Shown: positions 49,031-58,223, numbered from the stretch's first letter. The stretch: DNA of 64,000 bases from Sulfuricella sp. (GCA_023266195.1 JAHFRP010000004.1:173604-237603); one strand, 5' to 3'. Made by a program: numbers and translations. Notes: generated by a model not told the origin, from the sequence alone.

Positions 49031-50254
49031 ATGAAAAACCTTATTGTCCTGCTCCTTACCTTAACCCTTTCCGCCTGCGCCACGCTGGAAAAACCACCTG
49101 CCGTTCCCATACCCGCTCCTGCCGCGCCGCCGCAAGCCGCCCTGGCGGCGCCGCCGCTCCAGCCCGTCGGCTGGGAGGCGGTTTCCGGCTGGCCTGACGA
49201 AGATATGTCCGCCGCCTGGGACGGCTTCATCCGGGGCTGCAACGCCCTGCGCAGCCAGCCGGCCTGGCAGGCCGCCTGCGCGGCATCGGCGGCGGTGCCG
49301 GCCTCGAACGGCGCGGCCCAGCGCGAATTTTTCGAGCAACATTTCACTCCCTACCAGGCCGCCAACCCGGACGGCACCGCGGACGGGCTGATCACCGGCT
49401 ATTACGAACCTCTGCTGCACGGCAGCCGCACGCCGTCGAAGCGCTTCCGCTACCCGCTGTACGGCGTGCCGGACGACCTGCTGACGGTGGACTTGAGCTC
49501 GGCCTATCCCGAGCTGAAAAACCTGCGCCTGCGCGGCCGGATCGAGGGCCGCCGGGTGGTGCCCTATTACAACCGCGCCGACATCGACAACGGCGCGGCG
49601 CCGCTCAAGGGCAAGGAGCTGTATTGGGTGGACGATGCGGTCGAGCTGTTTTTCCTGCAAATCCAGGGTTCGGGAAAAATCGCGCTGCCCGGCGGGGAAA
49701 CAGTGCACGTCGGCTATGCCGATCAGAACGGCCTTCCCTACCGATCCATCGGCAAGGCCCTGGTGGACCGCGGCGAACTGCCGCTGGAAAAAGCCTCGAT
49801 GCAGGGCATCAAGGATTGGGGCAAACGGAACCCGGCAAAGCTGCCCGAGCTACTCGACCTCAACGCCAGCTACGTGTTTTTCCGCGACCTGCCCAACGAC
49901 CTGGCCGGCCCGCTCGGCGCGCTCGGCGTGCCGCTCACCGCCGAACGCAGCATCGCGGTGGACTCGCGCTACATCCCGCTCGGCGCGCCGGTATTCCTCG
50001 CCACCACTTGGCCGAACAGCACGAAGCCGCTCAGCCGCCTGATGCTGGCGCAGGATACGGGCGGCGCGATCCGCGGCCCGGTGCGGGCGGATTTCTTCTG
50101 GGGTTTCGGCCAGGAAGCGGGCAAGCAGGCCGGGAGCATGAAGCAAAGCGGGAAAATGTGGGTACTGCTGCCCAAGGGCTACAACTACACTCCGCCGCAA
50201 ATCGCCCCGGCTCGCGCCAATCAGGGCGCGGGCTGCAGCTGCAACGGCGGCTGA
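49031..50254 (+). CDS. mltA: Membrane-bound lytic murein transglycosylase A
   Basis: 407 aa. Lipoprotein signal MKNLIVLLLTLTLSACATLE with lipobox LSAC, then the MltA domain (GLITGYYEPLLHGSR, GRRVVPYYNRADID, DAVELFFLQIQGSGKI, VGYADQNGLPYRSIGKAL) and the 3D domain (DSRYIPLGAPVFL, LMLAQDTGGAIRGPVRADFFWG) with catalytic aspartate. Cuts glycan strands to anhydro-MurNAc at the outer membrane. The in-frame upstream start through the REP is unlikely. Confidence 0.97.
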   Translation: MKNLIVLLLTLTLSACATLEKPPAVPIPAPAAPPQAALAAPPLQPVGWEAVSGWPDEDMSAAWDGFIRGCNALRSQPAWQAACAASAAVPASNGAAQREFFEQHFTPYQAANPDGTADGLITGYYEPLLHGSRTPSKRFRYPLYGVPDDLLTVDLSSAYPELKNLRLRGRIEGRRVVPYYNRADIDNGAAPLKGKELYWVDDAVELFFLQIQGSGKIALPGGETVHVGYADQNGLPYRSIGKALVDRGELPLEKASMQGIKDWGKRNPAKLPELLDLNASYVFFRDLPNDLAGPLGALGVPLTAERSIAVDSRYIPLGAPVFLATTWPNSTKPLSRLMLAQDTGGAIRGPVRADFFWGFGQEAGKQAGSMKQSGKMWVLLPKGYNYTPPQIAPARANQGAGCSCNGG

Positions 50255-50931
50255 ACGGCGACAGGCTTGTCCCGCGTCGTCAGTTCGTAGGTCACCCGGA
50301 TCAGCACCCGGCTCTTCACCGCCCGGCCGTTTTTTTGTGCCGGTGCGAAGCGCGCGTCGCGGAAGGCGGCCAGCGCGGACTCCTCGAACACCCCTTCGGG
50401 ATTCGCTTCCGCCACCGACGCCTCTTTCACCGCGCCGGCCTGATCGACCAGCAGCAACAGCACCACGCTCCCTTCCACGCCCTGCGCGGCAGCCTGGTCC
50501 GGATAGGCCGGCTTGATCGGCGCCAGCGCCGAGGGATGCACATCCACCTGTTTCGCCGGATACCAGGTAGGGTCTTCGATCAGGGGAATGTCCAGCGCGG
50601 GCAGCAGAGGCGCGGCCGGTTCGGCGATGGGCGAAGCGGGCGCGACCGGCGGCGGCACCGGCTCGGTTTCATGCGCCGGCTCGGCAACCTTGTCCGCTAC
50701 GACGGGGGCCGAAAGACCGGTCAACAGCGTAGTGCTGCTTGCCCCGCCCGCCGGGCGCTCGATCCGCACCTCCATCGCCGGCTGCGGCTTTCCCGCCTGC
50801 CGCGCCGCCCTGACCTGGATGCCGAAAATCAATACGAGATGCAGCGCCAGCGAGGCGGCCAGGGCCAGAATCAGCCTTCCCACCGGGTCGAGGTCGCCAT
50901 GCCTGCTGGGCCGAAAGTTGAATTCCATCAT
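50221..50931 (-). CDS. TonB-family energy transducer 1
   Basis: 236 aa. N-terminal transmembrane anchor (LILALAASLALHLVLIFGI), Pro/Ala/Glu-rich periplasmic spacer, and a C-terminal TonB fold (KPAYPDQAAAQGVEGSVVLLLLVDQAGAVKEASVAEANPEGVFEESALAAFRDARFAPA). Transfers proton-motive force to the outer-membrane receptor encoded upstream. The last 34 bp overlap the 3' end of convergent mltA. Confidence 0.9.
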   Translation of the reverse strand: MMEFNFRPSRHGDLDPVGRLILALAASLALHLVLIFGIQVRAARQAGKPQPAMEVRIERPAGGASSTTLLTGLSAPVVADKVAEPAHETEPVPPPVAPASPIAEPAAPLLPALDIPLIEDPTWYPAKQVDVHPSALAPIKPAYPDQAAAQGVEGSVVLLLLVDQAGAVKEASVAEANPEGVFEESALAAFRDARFAPAQKNGRAVKSRVLIRVTYELTTRDKPVAVQPPLQLQPAP

Positions 50932-50970
50932 GCTGCCGTCCAGTATAAACGGCAGCGGCCTTAATTAAAC

Positions 50971-51133
50971 CTAGAAAAAGCATTTAGCCACAGAGAACAC
51001 GGAGTTCACAAAGGAAAAACAAGAGGTTGCCGGCCTAACTGTTCTCACCCGTGAGGCGAATGCGGAAATGTCCAAAAACCCGCTTCACCTCAGTGTTCCC
51101 TGTGATCTCTGTGGCTTGAACTGATGTATTAAG
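50971..51133. repeat. CCACAGAGAACAC palindromic element, copy 1
   Basis: Starts CTAGAAAAAGCATTTAGCCA then CAGAGAACAC, ends TGTGATCTCTGTGGCTTGAA. The interior shares GAGGTTGCCGGCC and AAACCCGCTTCA with copies at 56643-56803 and 58711-58867. Confidence 0.88.
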
Positions 51134-51158
51134 AAAGCGCTGAAGTACGCACTGGATT

Positions 51159-51230
51159 CGTCATTCCGGCGAAAGCCGGTATCCAGTAATCCACTGATAA
51201 ACCTGGATTCCGGCTTTCGCCGGAATGACG
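51159..51230. repeat. CGTCATTCCGGCGAAAGCCGG palindrome
   Basis: A long inverted repeat, CGTCATTCCGGCGAAAGCCG with its complement at 51203-51230, around a 20-bp loop. This is a widespread proteobacterial intergenic repeat type. With the element before it, it fills the tonB1-receptor gap. Confidence 0.85.
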
Positions 51231-51288
51231 GTGTTGGACTTGTTCAGTGTTTCCTTAAGGTTAAAAAGGGAGGCGCCGGAACCGCAGC

Positions 51289-53376
51289 TCAGTCGAGGGC
51301 GATATTCAGCTTGATCCACAGGTTGCGCCCCGGCTCGTTGACCCGTGTGGTCTGGTCGAATCCGGTGATCATCGCGCCGCGCCGGCTGATGGCCTCGGCG
51401 TAGGTCTTGTCGAACAGGTTGTCGATGCCGGCGCTGACCAGCGTGCCCTTCTTCGGCCGGTAGCCCCCGTTCACCGAGAACACGCCGAAGCCTCCGGTGC
51501 GGCCGATGTCCTGGCCGACGATATTGCCCTTGTTGACGTCGAACCGGTCCTGCTCCGACACCAGCCGCAACAGGGCGCCCGCCGACCACGCCTTGTCGTC
51601 GTAGCTCAGCCCCAGCCGTCCTTCCAGCGGCGGCAGTTGCGCCAGGGGCGTGCCGTCGGTGTCGTTGTCGCCATGCACGTAGGCCAGGGTGGCATCCACC
51701 TTCCAGTTGCCGCCCAGGGCATAGGCGAGGCCAGCCTCGCCGCCCCAGGTGGTGGCATTCACGTTGCGGACAATCGTAATGCTTCGGGCTGCCGGATAAT
51801 TCTTAATGACGCCGGACTGGATCAGGATGTAATCGTTGACCTTGCTGTAAAAGCCGGACAGCGACGCGGTCAGCTTGCCGCTGTTGTAGACCATGCCGAC
51901 GTCGAGCTGATTGGTTTTTTCCGGGTTGGTGTCGAAGGCGCTGTGGGTGGTCAGGCTCTCCTTGTTCGCCGAAATCAGCTCCCAGTAATCCGGAAAGCGT
52001 TCGGTGTGGCCGAGGCCGGCGTAGAGCGTGGCCGGCGTAGCGGCCAGATCATGCTCGTAACGGGCGAAACCGCTGGCGAGGGTTTTGTCCCGGCTCTGGC
52101 CCGAAGTCGGATTGGCGTACATGTACATCAGGCCGCTGGCGTCTTTCGCGCTCAAGCTGGCCGCCCGCCTGTCCTGCGCATTCCAGTTGTCGGCGCGCAG
52201 GCCGGCGAGCAGCTTGTCGCGTTCGCCCAGGAAATGAGTCAGTTCACCGAACAGGCCGTAGTTGCGGAAATTGGCATCCTCGGTGCGGGCCTTATCCTGG
52301 TAGGGGCCGGTAGTTGCGGTGACAGCGCCATCCTGGTTCATGGTCGAACGCAGGGTGTGCTTGTTGGCCTGGTAGTCGACGCCGACGGTGGCCTTGGTCG
52401 CGTCGGCGAGGCGCAGCCCGATTGCGGCGCGGCCGCCGACGGTTTCGCGATCCGGGTTGGAGACCATCTTCATGCCGGAAACAGGCCGTAGCGAAAAGTT
52501 GTCCATCACGTGGTCGACGTAATTGTAAAAGGCTTGCGCCTCGACCTTTTCCACTAGCGGCGAAATCCGGTTTTTCTCGAACTTCACGCCATAGTTGTCG
52601 CGCGCGAATTTGACGCCGTCCATGCTGCGGTCGGCGTAGGCCGCATGGCCGTCGCTGTGGGTGCCGGTCAGTTCGAGCCGGGTGTCGCTATCCGGCGTCC
52701 AGCCGACGGCGCCGTTGGCGCTCCAGCGGGTGAAGGCGGAGTGCACAGTTTTGCCGCTGCCGTCCTGGTAATCGTTGGCGTCGGAACGGGTGGCCGTGCC
52801 CTGAACGTAATAATCCGGCGTACCGGCACGGATATCCGCCACCTGATCATTGCGGCCGAAGCTGCCGGCAGCCAGGCTGCCGTTGATTTTCCAACCCGGC
52901 GGGTCGAAGCGTTTGACGGTGCGCTCGAACAGCACCGTGCCGGCGGAGCTGCCCGGCCCGTACAGGACGGTTTGCGGCCCCTTGAGAACGGTGATCTTGT
53001 CGTAGGATTCCGGGAACACGTAGGCTGTCGGCGGGTCCATGCGATTGCCGCAGCCGCCGAGGATCTGCTCCCCATCGAGCAGGATGTTCAGGCGCGAACC
53101 CGCCATGCCGCGCAGCACCGGATCGCCGTCGGTACCGCCCTTGCGGATCACCGAAAAGCCCGGAATCGTCTTCAGGTAATCCGCCCCATCATGCGCCGGC
53201 ACCGGCTGGCGCGGCGCCTTGGGGTCGGTGGTGACGACCAGCGGCTCCAGCATCATCGGCGCGGTCACCACGACTTCGTTCATCAGCGACGTTCGCGCTT
53301 CCTCGGCCGCCAGCGCAAGGTGACACGGCACGATGGCCGCGATCGATGCGGCCAGGATACGGGGTTGAAACTTCAT
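51289..53376 (-). CDS. TonB-dependent copper receptor, OprC/NosA type
   Basis: 695 aa. Signal peptide, TonB box-like EVVVTAP (about 34-40), plug domain (DGADYLKTIPGFSVIRKGGTDGDPVLRGM) and 22-strand barrel ending in a terminal aromatic-poor NIALD. The segment GGCGNRMDPPTAYVFPESYD (C109, M113) and VLKGPQTVLYGPGSSAGTVLFER are the hallmark of the OprC/NosA copper receptors. This suggests copper import, possibly to supply cuproenzymes such as N2O reductase. It probably pairs with the downstream tonB. Transcribed divergently from the CxxCxC barrel gene. Confidence 0.88.
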   Translation of the reverse strand: MKFQPRILAASIAAIVPCHLALAAEEARTSLMNEVVVTAPMMLEPLVVTTDPKAPRQPVPAHDGADYLKTIPGFSVIRKGGTDGDPVLRGMAGSRLNILLDGEQILGGCGNRMDPPTAYVFPESYDKITVLKGPQTVLYGPGSSAGTVLFERTVKRFDPPGWKINGSLAAGSFGRNDQVADIRAGTPDYYVQGTATRSDANDYQDGSGKTVHSAFTRWSANGAVGWTPDSDTRLELTGTHSDGHAAYADRSMDGVKFARDNYGVKFEKNRISPLVEKVEAQAFYNYVDHVMDNFSLRPVSGMKMVSNPDRETVGGRAAIGLRLADATKATVGVDYQANKHTLRSTMNQDGAVTATTGPYQDKARTEDANFRNYGLFGELTHFLGERDKLLAGLRADNWNAQDRRAASLSAKDASGLMYMYANPTSGQSRDKTLASGFARYEHDLAATPATLYAGLGHTERFPDYWELISANKESLTTHSAFDTNPEKTNQLDVGMVYNSGKLTASLSGFYSKVNDYILIQSGVIKNYPAARSITIVRNVNATTWGGEAGLAYALGGNWKVDATLAYVHGDNDTDGTPLAQLPPLEGRLGLSYDDKAWSAGALLRLVSEQDRFDVNKGNIVGQDIGRTGGFGVFSVNGGYRPKKGTLVSAGIDNLFDKTYAEAISRRGAMITGFDQTTRVNEPGRNLWIKLNIALD

Positions 53377-53606
53377 TTTTATTGCTCCCTATGACATCAA
53401 GTAAAGCCATAGGCGATTGCAATCGGCGTACCAGGGAAAATCCTTATAAATCAGCAAGGGAAAAGCCTAGGAAGCGTGCGAAACGACACACCTGTGGCAA
53501 GAGGCACGGCATCGGCGCCGGATATCATCTTTTCGCCTCTTTTTTTCGTTTGACATGGCACGGATAAACCGGCAGATTCCTATCATTTTTTTGTCGAGGA
53601 ACGATA
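53377..53606. other. Divergent intergenic region between the copper receptor and the CxxCxC barrel gene
   Basis: 230 bp, no gene. A TTGACA at 53550-53555 faces the plus-strand gene, but the nearest TATCAT is 25 bp on. CTATGACATCAAG...CATAG forms a small stem just upstream of the receptor start. No riboswitch core was recognised. Confidence 0.4.
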
Positions 53607-54617
53607 ATGAGCTCCAGCCGCAATCGAACCCTGCCCAAGCTGATGACGGCAGTCGCCATGAGCGCCGCTTCAACATCGGTTTTGGCGTGCGCCAGCTGCG
53701 GTTGCACCTTGAGTTCCGATTGGGACAGCCAGGGCTTTACGACGCAACCAGGTTGGAAGCTGGATGTTCGCTACGACTATCTGAACCAGAACCAACTGCG
53801 TCAGGGGACGGGGACCATCTCCCCCGCGAATGCGAGTCAGATCGTCACCAGCGCCGGCCCCCAGGAAGTCGAAAAATACACCCGGAACAACTACCTGACG
53901 CTGGGCATCGATTACACCCATTCGGCGGACTGGGGCGTCAACGTGCAGTTGCCCTACATCGACCGCAAACACGGCACCCTGGGGGTGAGCTCGGACGGCA
54001 GCAATCCCGCCGTCGGCGCCTACGATTCCCAGACGTCGAGCCTGGGGGACATAAAGGTCATCGGCCGCTACCAGGGTTTAACGCCGCAGCACAATTTCGG
54101 GGTCATGTTCGGACTGAAGCTCCCCACGAGCAGCCACACCAAGACCGGCATCTCCACCGATCCGGCCAACCCCGGCGACACGGCCACGATCGACCGCGGC
54201 CTGCAGCCCGGCACCGGCACGACCGACGCCATCGTCGGTGCCTATTACTTCGATTCGATCAATAAGAACTGGGACTACTTCGCTCAGGCTACCGCCCAGA
54301 CCGCGCTGAATTCCAAAGACGACTACAAGCCTGGCGACGGTTTCAATTTCAACCTGGGGGCGCGCTACATGGGCTTTGCGGCTGTAATGCCGCAACTGCA
54401 ACTGAACGCCCGCTATGTGGAGCACGATACGGGCGCCAATGCCGATCAGGTCAGCACCGGAGGCACCCTGGTCTACCTCAGCCCCGGCGCGGTGATGCCG
54501 GTCGGCAAGCGCGCTTCTCTCTATGGATTCGTTCAGGTGCCGGTCTATCAGGACGTCCGTGGCGTACAGTTGGCGCCGCGCTACACGGCGTCCATCGGCG
54601 CCCGTTTTGCCTTCTGA
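53607..54617 (+). CDS. Putative outer-membrane beta-barrel protein with N-terminal CxxCxC motif
   Basis: 336 aa. After a signal peptide ending VLACA, the mature N-terminus begins with CASCGCTLSSDWDSQG, a potential metal site or lipid attachment. It is followed by alternating amphipathic strands (LGIDYTHSADWGVNVQLPYIDR, FGVMFGLKLPTSS, ASIGARFAF with C-terminal Phe), typical of an outer-membrane barrel. Next to an OprC-like receptor, a copper-related role is plausible but not shown. Confidence 0.7.
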   Translation: MSSSRNRTLPKLMTAVAMSAASTSVLACASCGCTLSSDWDSQGFTTQPGWKLDVRYDYLNQNQLRQGTGTISPANASQIVTSAGPQEVEKYTRNNYLTLGIDYTHSADWGVNVQLPYIDRKHGTLGVSSDGSNPAVGAYDSQTSSLGDIKVIGRYQGLTPQHNFGVMFGLKLPTSSHTKTGISTDPANPGDTATIDRGLQPGTGTTDAIVGAYYFDSINKNWDYFAQATAQTALNSKDDYKPGDGFNFNLGARYMGFAAVMPQLQLNARYVEHDTGANADQVSTGGTLVYLSPGAVMPVGKRASLYGFVQVPVYQDVRGVQLAPRYTASIGARFAF

Positions 54618-54624
54618 CCTTGAG

Positions 54625-54775
54625 CGTGAAACTCGCAAAGCGAGACCTCGCCCCCCTCTTCACTTCTCGCCGTGATCGCTGCGCAGCAGCGGGAACCCGG
54701 CAGAGATGCCCCTTGCAGGTGCGGGGAGATGGTTGGGGGTGAGGGAAACGGTTAGGGCGAACGCGGTTTCATGAT
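54625..54775. repeat. Full palindromic CCCTCTCC element sharing the murF core
   Basis: Arms GTGAAACTCGCAAAGCGAGA and GCGAACGCGGTTTCATGATT surround CCCCCCTCT...GGGTGAGGG and the core GCTGCGCAGCAGCGGGAACC. That core is nearly identical to the one inside murF. Confidence 0.85.
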
Positions 54776-54800
54776 TCGGGGCGGCGTTTCGCCACGACCG

Positions 54801-55343
54801 TCAGGGCCGGCGCCGAGGGTCGCCGGCTTTCAGGAGGGGAGTCACTTCTTTTTCCAGCGCGGCAAGATCGATCTTGGGATCGCCCTCGCTGCCATCCTTG
54901 CGCAAGATACCGTCGCGGTCGATGACGAAGGTCATGGGTAGCCGCCATATCCGTCCGAAGCCCAGAATGTCGCCCATGCGTCCCAAGGCCGCCGGATAAC
55001 TGTAGGCGCGCACGATCTCCCGCACCTTGCCGTCCTCGCCCGGGCCATCCATGCTGATCGCCACCACCCGCAGACCTTCGCCTTTGTGGCGCTGGTAATA
55101 CGTCTCGAGAACCGGCATTTCTTCCCGACAAAAAGTACACCAGGTGGCCCAGAAATTGACGACGACCACCTCTCCCCTGGCGTCGGACAACCTGAACGTC
55201 TTCCCGTCTAGAGTCGTGACCTCGAATTGTGGCGCCGGCTTCCCTTCGTCCCGCGCCTCGACCCGAAGCGGAGCCAATGCGACCACGCAGGAGAGAATCC
55301 CGGCCATCCACATCGAGCGAAAAAAATTGCAATGGAAATTCAT
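54801..55343 (-). CDS. TlpA-like exported thioredoxin 1
   Basis: 180 aa. N-terminal signal/anchor (MWMAGILSCVVALAPLRVEA), then a TlpA/ResA fold with active site WATWCTFCREEMP, VVAISMDGPGED and the cis-Pro region RLPMTFVIDRDG. Acts in periplasmic reduction, for example of cytochrome or copper-site cysteines. Last gene of the predicted receptor-TonB-Exb unit. Confidence 0.9.
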   Translation of the reverse strand: MNFHCNFFRSMWMAGILSCVVALAPLRVEARDEGKPAPQFEVTTLDGKTFRLSDARGEVVVVNFWATWCTFCREEMPVLETYYQRHKGEGLRVVAISMDGPGEDGKVREIVRAYSYPAALGRMGDILGFGRIWRLPMTFVIDRDGILRKDGSEGDPKIDLAALEKEVTPLLKAGDPRRRP

Positions 55344-55440
55344 TTTTTGAAGGATACCCGATTCTTCGTGCCGCCTGAGCGGAGGAATAGGCACCGACTC
55401 ATAAATTATCCGGTTCCCGCCGGCCGAAACATCGGCTTCC

Positions 55441-56043
55441 TTATTTCACGGACGTCCTCGCGGATAAACCTGCCAGCTTGGCATTGTCGAGCGGACTCAT
55501 CCCCGCCGCCCGTTTGAGCTCGGCGATTTTTTCGTCGGCATGGAGCCGGGATGCCTCACAGGCGGTGCGCAGTTCTTCCTGTTTGCGCAGTTCGGCAAGC
55601 TGCGCCCGCCATTTCTCCATCTGCGCATGGTCATGGCGGTGGTCGTGGCGGTTCATGCCGAACCACTTATGCGCTTCATTCTCGCTTTGCTTGACGCCCT
55701 CGCCGTTCAGGTACATCAGCCCGAGGTAATTCCGTGCCTGCCGGTCTTCCTGCTCCGCAGCCTTGCGGAGCCATTTCGCCGCCTCGACGTAATCCTGCTT
55801 CACCCCATCGCCGCTGTAATACATGACGCCAAGATTGTATTGGGCATCGACCTGGCCTTTTTCCGCCAACGGCTGCCACAATTTGACAGCGGTCTGGTAA
55901 TCGCCCTGCCGGTGCGCCGCGGCTGCACGCTCGAAATCGCCGGCATGCGCCGAAAAAACCGTCAAGCCCAGGGTCAGGATGCACGCCATCAGCGTCATCG
56001 TGGCGGAAGTCAGCAAATTTGCGGCGGAAAAGATAAATTTCAT
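55441..56043 (-). CDS. Exported Sel1-repeat protein with His-rich segment
   Basis: About 200 aa. Signal peptide (MTLMACILTLGLTVFSAHA), two to three Sel1/TPR-like repeats (AVKLWQPLAEKGQVDAQYNLGVMYYSGDGVKQDYVEAAKWL, then ARNYLGLMYLNGEGVKQ), then HKWFGMNRHDHRHDHAQMEKW, a dense His/Asp cluster suited to metal binding, and a Lys/Glu-rich tail. Sel1 proteins usually act as adaptors. In the TonB/Exb operon it may be a periplasmic metal-handling scaffold (inference). Confidence 0.8.
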   Translation of the reverse strand: MKFIFSAANLLTSATMTLMACILTLGLTVFSAHAGDFERAAAAHRQGDYQTAVKLWQPLAEKGQVDAQYNLGVMYYSGDGVKQDYVEAAKWLRKAAEQEDRQARNYLGLMYLNGEGVKQSENEAHKWFGMNRHDHRHDHAQMEKWRAQLAELRKQEELRTACEASRLHADEKIAELKRAAGMSPLDNAKLAGLSARTSVK

Positions 56044-56191
56044 TTTGGCCATCTCCTGTGGTTGAGAAAAATCAACCCTCTTGGTAGCAAGGAAAGTGCC
56101 AGCAACAATTCACTGAAAAATCAAGGGGACGTCCAGATCAACCGAAATCGGCACTGTGCGCTGGCGCGCACAAGTGTGGGATTTCAAACGA

Positions 56192-56632
56192 CTAATGCGA
56201 TGGCGCTGGCTCCGCAAAAGACCGCCGGCTTGCTGGAGAAGTCACGAACGCCAGCTTGGTGATGCCGACCCGCTGCAGCAGCGCCATGACCTGGGCAACG
56301 CGGCCATAGCGCACACTCTCGTCGGCGTGCAGCTGGACGTTGGGATCGTTGTTCTCTGCGGCGATCTTTTTCAGCTCGGCTTCCAGCGTCTCGAAGTGGA
56401 TCAGGCGCTGGTCGATGAACACCCCGCCCTGGGCATCGATCGCCATCTGGATGGTCTTGGTCTGCTTCATCGGCGACACCGCCGCCGTCTTCGGCAGATT
56501 GACCTTGACCGCCTGCATCAGCAAGGGCGCGGTGACGATGAACACGATCAGCAGCACCAGCATCACGTCCACCAGCGGCGTGACGTTGATCTCGCTCATC
56601 GCGGATTGCTCGGACTGGAGATTGAAGGCCAT
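56192..56632 (-). CDS. exbD: ExbD-type biopolymer transport protein
   Basis: 146 aa from MAFNLQSEQSAMSEINVTPLVD. One transmembrane helix (VMLVLLIVFIVTAPLLM) preceded by the proton-path aspartate in PLVDVMLVLL, and a periplasmic domain (LPKTAAV, HADESVRYGRVAQVMALLQRVGITKLAFVT). Works with ExbB to energise TonB. A longer start would read through the repeat at 56643-56803. Confidence 0.95.
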   Translation of the reverse strand: MAFNLQSEQSAMSEINVTPLVDVMLVLLIVFIVTAPLLMQAVKVNLPKTAAVSPMKQTKTIQMAIDAQGGVFIDQRLIHFETLEAELKKIAAENNDPNVQLHADESVRYGRVAQVMALLQRVGITKLAFVTSPASRRSFAEPAPSH

Positions 56633-56642
56633 GGCATTACCC

Positions 56643-56803
56643 TGGAAAAAGCTTTTGGCCACAGAGAACACAGGGGACACAGAGGGAAAACGGCGCGTTG
56701 CCAGGATGGCTGCTTTCATCCGTCCGATGAATGGGGAAACACCCCAAAATCCGCTTCATCTCTGTGTTCTCTGTGATCTCTGTGGCTTGAACTGAGGTTA
56801 TAA
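56643..56803. repeat. CCACAGAGAACAC palindromic element, copy 2
   Basis: Lies between exbB and exbD. The outer arms GGCCACAGAGAACACAGGGG and CTGTGTTCTCTGTGATCTCT (then GTGGC) are inverted. Without it the two genes would be about 15 bp apart. Confidence 0.9.
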
Positions 56804-56806
56804 GGA

Positions 56807-57463
56807 TTATTCCACTCTGAAACCGGATTTCATCGCCAGATGCAGCAGATCGGTGGCGAAGTGCTCCATTTCCGCCGCATACAGCTTGACCCGGCGCAGG
56901 CCGTAATTGTATGCGAGCACGGCGGGAATCGCGGTGGCGATGCCGATGGCGGTGGCGATCAGGGCTTCGCCGATCGGACCGGCCACCACGTCCAGCCCGG
57001 CCGAGCCGGTTTTGCTGATGTCCGAAAGCGCATGCATGATGCCCCACACCGTACCGAACAGGCCGACAAACGGCGCCGTGGAGCCGATGCTGGCCAGTAT
57101 CATCAGTCCGCTTTCCAGCCGGTGCAGCTCCTTCTGCGCCTGACTGCGCAGGCTGCGCTCCAGGATGTCCTGCTGGTCGCCGCTGTGCTGGAGATTCTGC
57201 TCGCCGCCCTGGCGCAGGCCGCGCAAAGTCTTGAAGCCGACGTCCGCCAGCCGCGCCAGCGGCCCGGCGCTGGCGGCAGCGGATTTCTCCGCCTCGCCCA
57301 GGCCCTTCGCATTCCAGAATGCCTGGCAGAACTGCCGGTTCTCCCTGGACAGCCGCCATTGCGTCCAGACCTTGACGACGATCAAGGTCCAGCTCACCAC
57401 TGAAAAAAACACCAGCAGCCACAGGGTTCCGGCAACGATGGGAGAAGTAGTGATGCCCTGCAT
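56807..57463 (-). CDS. exbB: ExbB-type proton channel protein
   Basis: 218 aa with three transmembrane helices: VAGTLWLLVFFSVVSWTLIVVKVW, ASIGSTAPFVGLFGTVWGIMHAL and IGEALIATAIGIATAIPAVLAYNYG. The conserved TAPFVGLFGTVWGI and the Thr/Ala-rich third helix identify MotA/TolQ/ExbB. Upstream neighbour is tonB2 and downstream is exbD. Confidence 0.96.
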   Translation of the reverse strand: MQGITTSPIVAGTLWLLVFFSVVSWTLIVVKVWTQWRLSRENRQFCQAFWNAKGLGEAEKSAAASAGPLARLADVGFKTLRGLRQGGEQNLQHSGDQQDILERSLRSQAQKELHRLESGLMILASIGSTAPFVGLFGTVWGIMHALSDISKTGSAGLDVVAGPIGEALIATAIGIATAIPAVLAYNYGLRRVKLYAAEMEHFATDLLHLAMKSGFRVE

Positions 57464-57517
57464 GGTTTATAGCCTTTCAGTTGTCAGTTGTCGAAAGTCC
57501 GTCTTGATGGCCGACGA

Positions 57518-58177
57518 CTAGTTGTTTTCCAATTTAAACGTAATCGGCACCTCGACCCACTCCACCACGGCTTGGCTGCCGCGCCGGGCGGGCACGAAAC
57601 GCCACTTTTTCACTGCCTCCAGCGCGGCATGGTCGAGCATGTCGTGGCCGCTGGTCTGTTTCAGCTCGGCGCGCAGGCATTCGCCGTCAAGCGAAATTTC
57701 CGCGCGGATCAGCGCCCTGCCCTCGATACCGCGCCGCCGCGCCGACAAGGGATAGACCGGCTTCGGATTGCTGAGGTAGGCGGCATTGTAGCGCGGCGGC
57801 TCGACCGCCGGTTCCGGTGCCGGCGGCGCGACGACGGGCGCCGGCTGCGGCGCTGCAATGGCCACCTGGGCTTGCTGCTGCACCGCGTTCTCCGCCACGG
57901 GCGGCGCAGCCGGAACAGGCATGGGCACCGCTACCGCGCGCTGCGGCTGCCGTTCCGTCGCCTTGGGCGGCAGCGGTCGGGGCGGCTCGATCCGCGGCTC
58001 GAAGGGCACGGGCGGCGCCAGTAGCGTGACCTGCACCACCGGCAGCGGTTTGGGCGGCACGATCTCGCTCTTGAAATGGGCGTAGCCCCACCATGCCGCG
58101 CCATGCAGGAGTGCGACCAGGCCCATGGCGGGCAGCCAGCGCCGCCATTCCCGGCTGGGTTCGAGTTGCGCCATCAT
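57518..58177 (-). CDS. TonB-family energy transducer 2
   Basis: 219 aa from MMAQLEPS. N-terminal anchor (WLPAMGLVALLHGAAWWGYAHF), a Pro-rich spacer (PPRPLPPKATERQPQ onward) spanning the periplasm, and a C-terminal domain KPVYPLSARRRGIEGRALIRAEISLDGECLRAELKQTSGHDMLDHAALEAVKKWRFVPARRG. It heads tonB2-exbB-exbD and presumably serves the receptor at 60082-62403. Confidence 0.92.
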   Translation of the reverse strand: MMAQLEPSREWRRWLPAMGLVALLHGAAWWGYAHFKSEIVPPKPLPVVQVTLLAPPVPFEPRIEPPRPLPPKATERQPQRAVAVPMPVPAAPPVAENAVQQQAQVAIAAPQPAPVVAPPAPEPAVEPPRYNAAYLSNPKPVYPLSARRRGIEGRALIRAEISLDGECLRAELKQTSGHDMLDHAALEAVKKWRFVPARRGSQAVVEWVEVPITFKLENN

Positions 58178-58223
58178 GTAGGTAGACGATACGAAAATCG
58201 CAAGATTACCAGAACTCGCCGGC

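Noticed and set aside
53550..53586. TTGACA plus TATCAT as a promoter for the CxxCxC barrel gene
   Set aside because: The spacer is 25 bp, too long for sigma-70.
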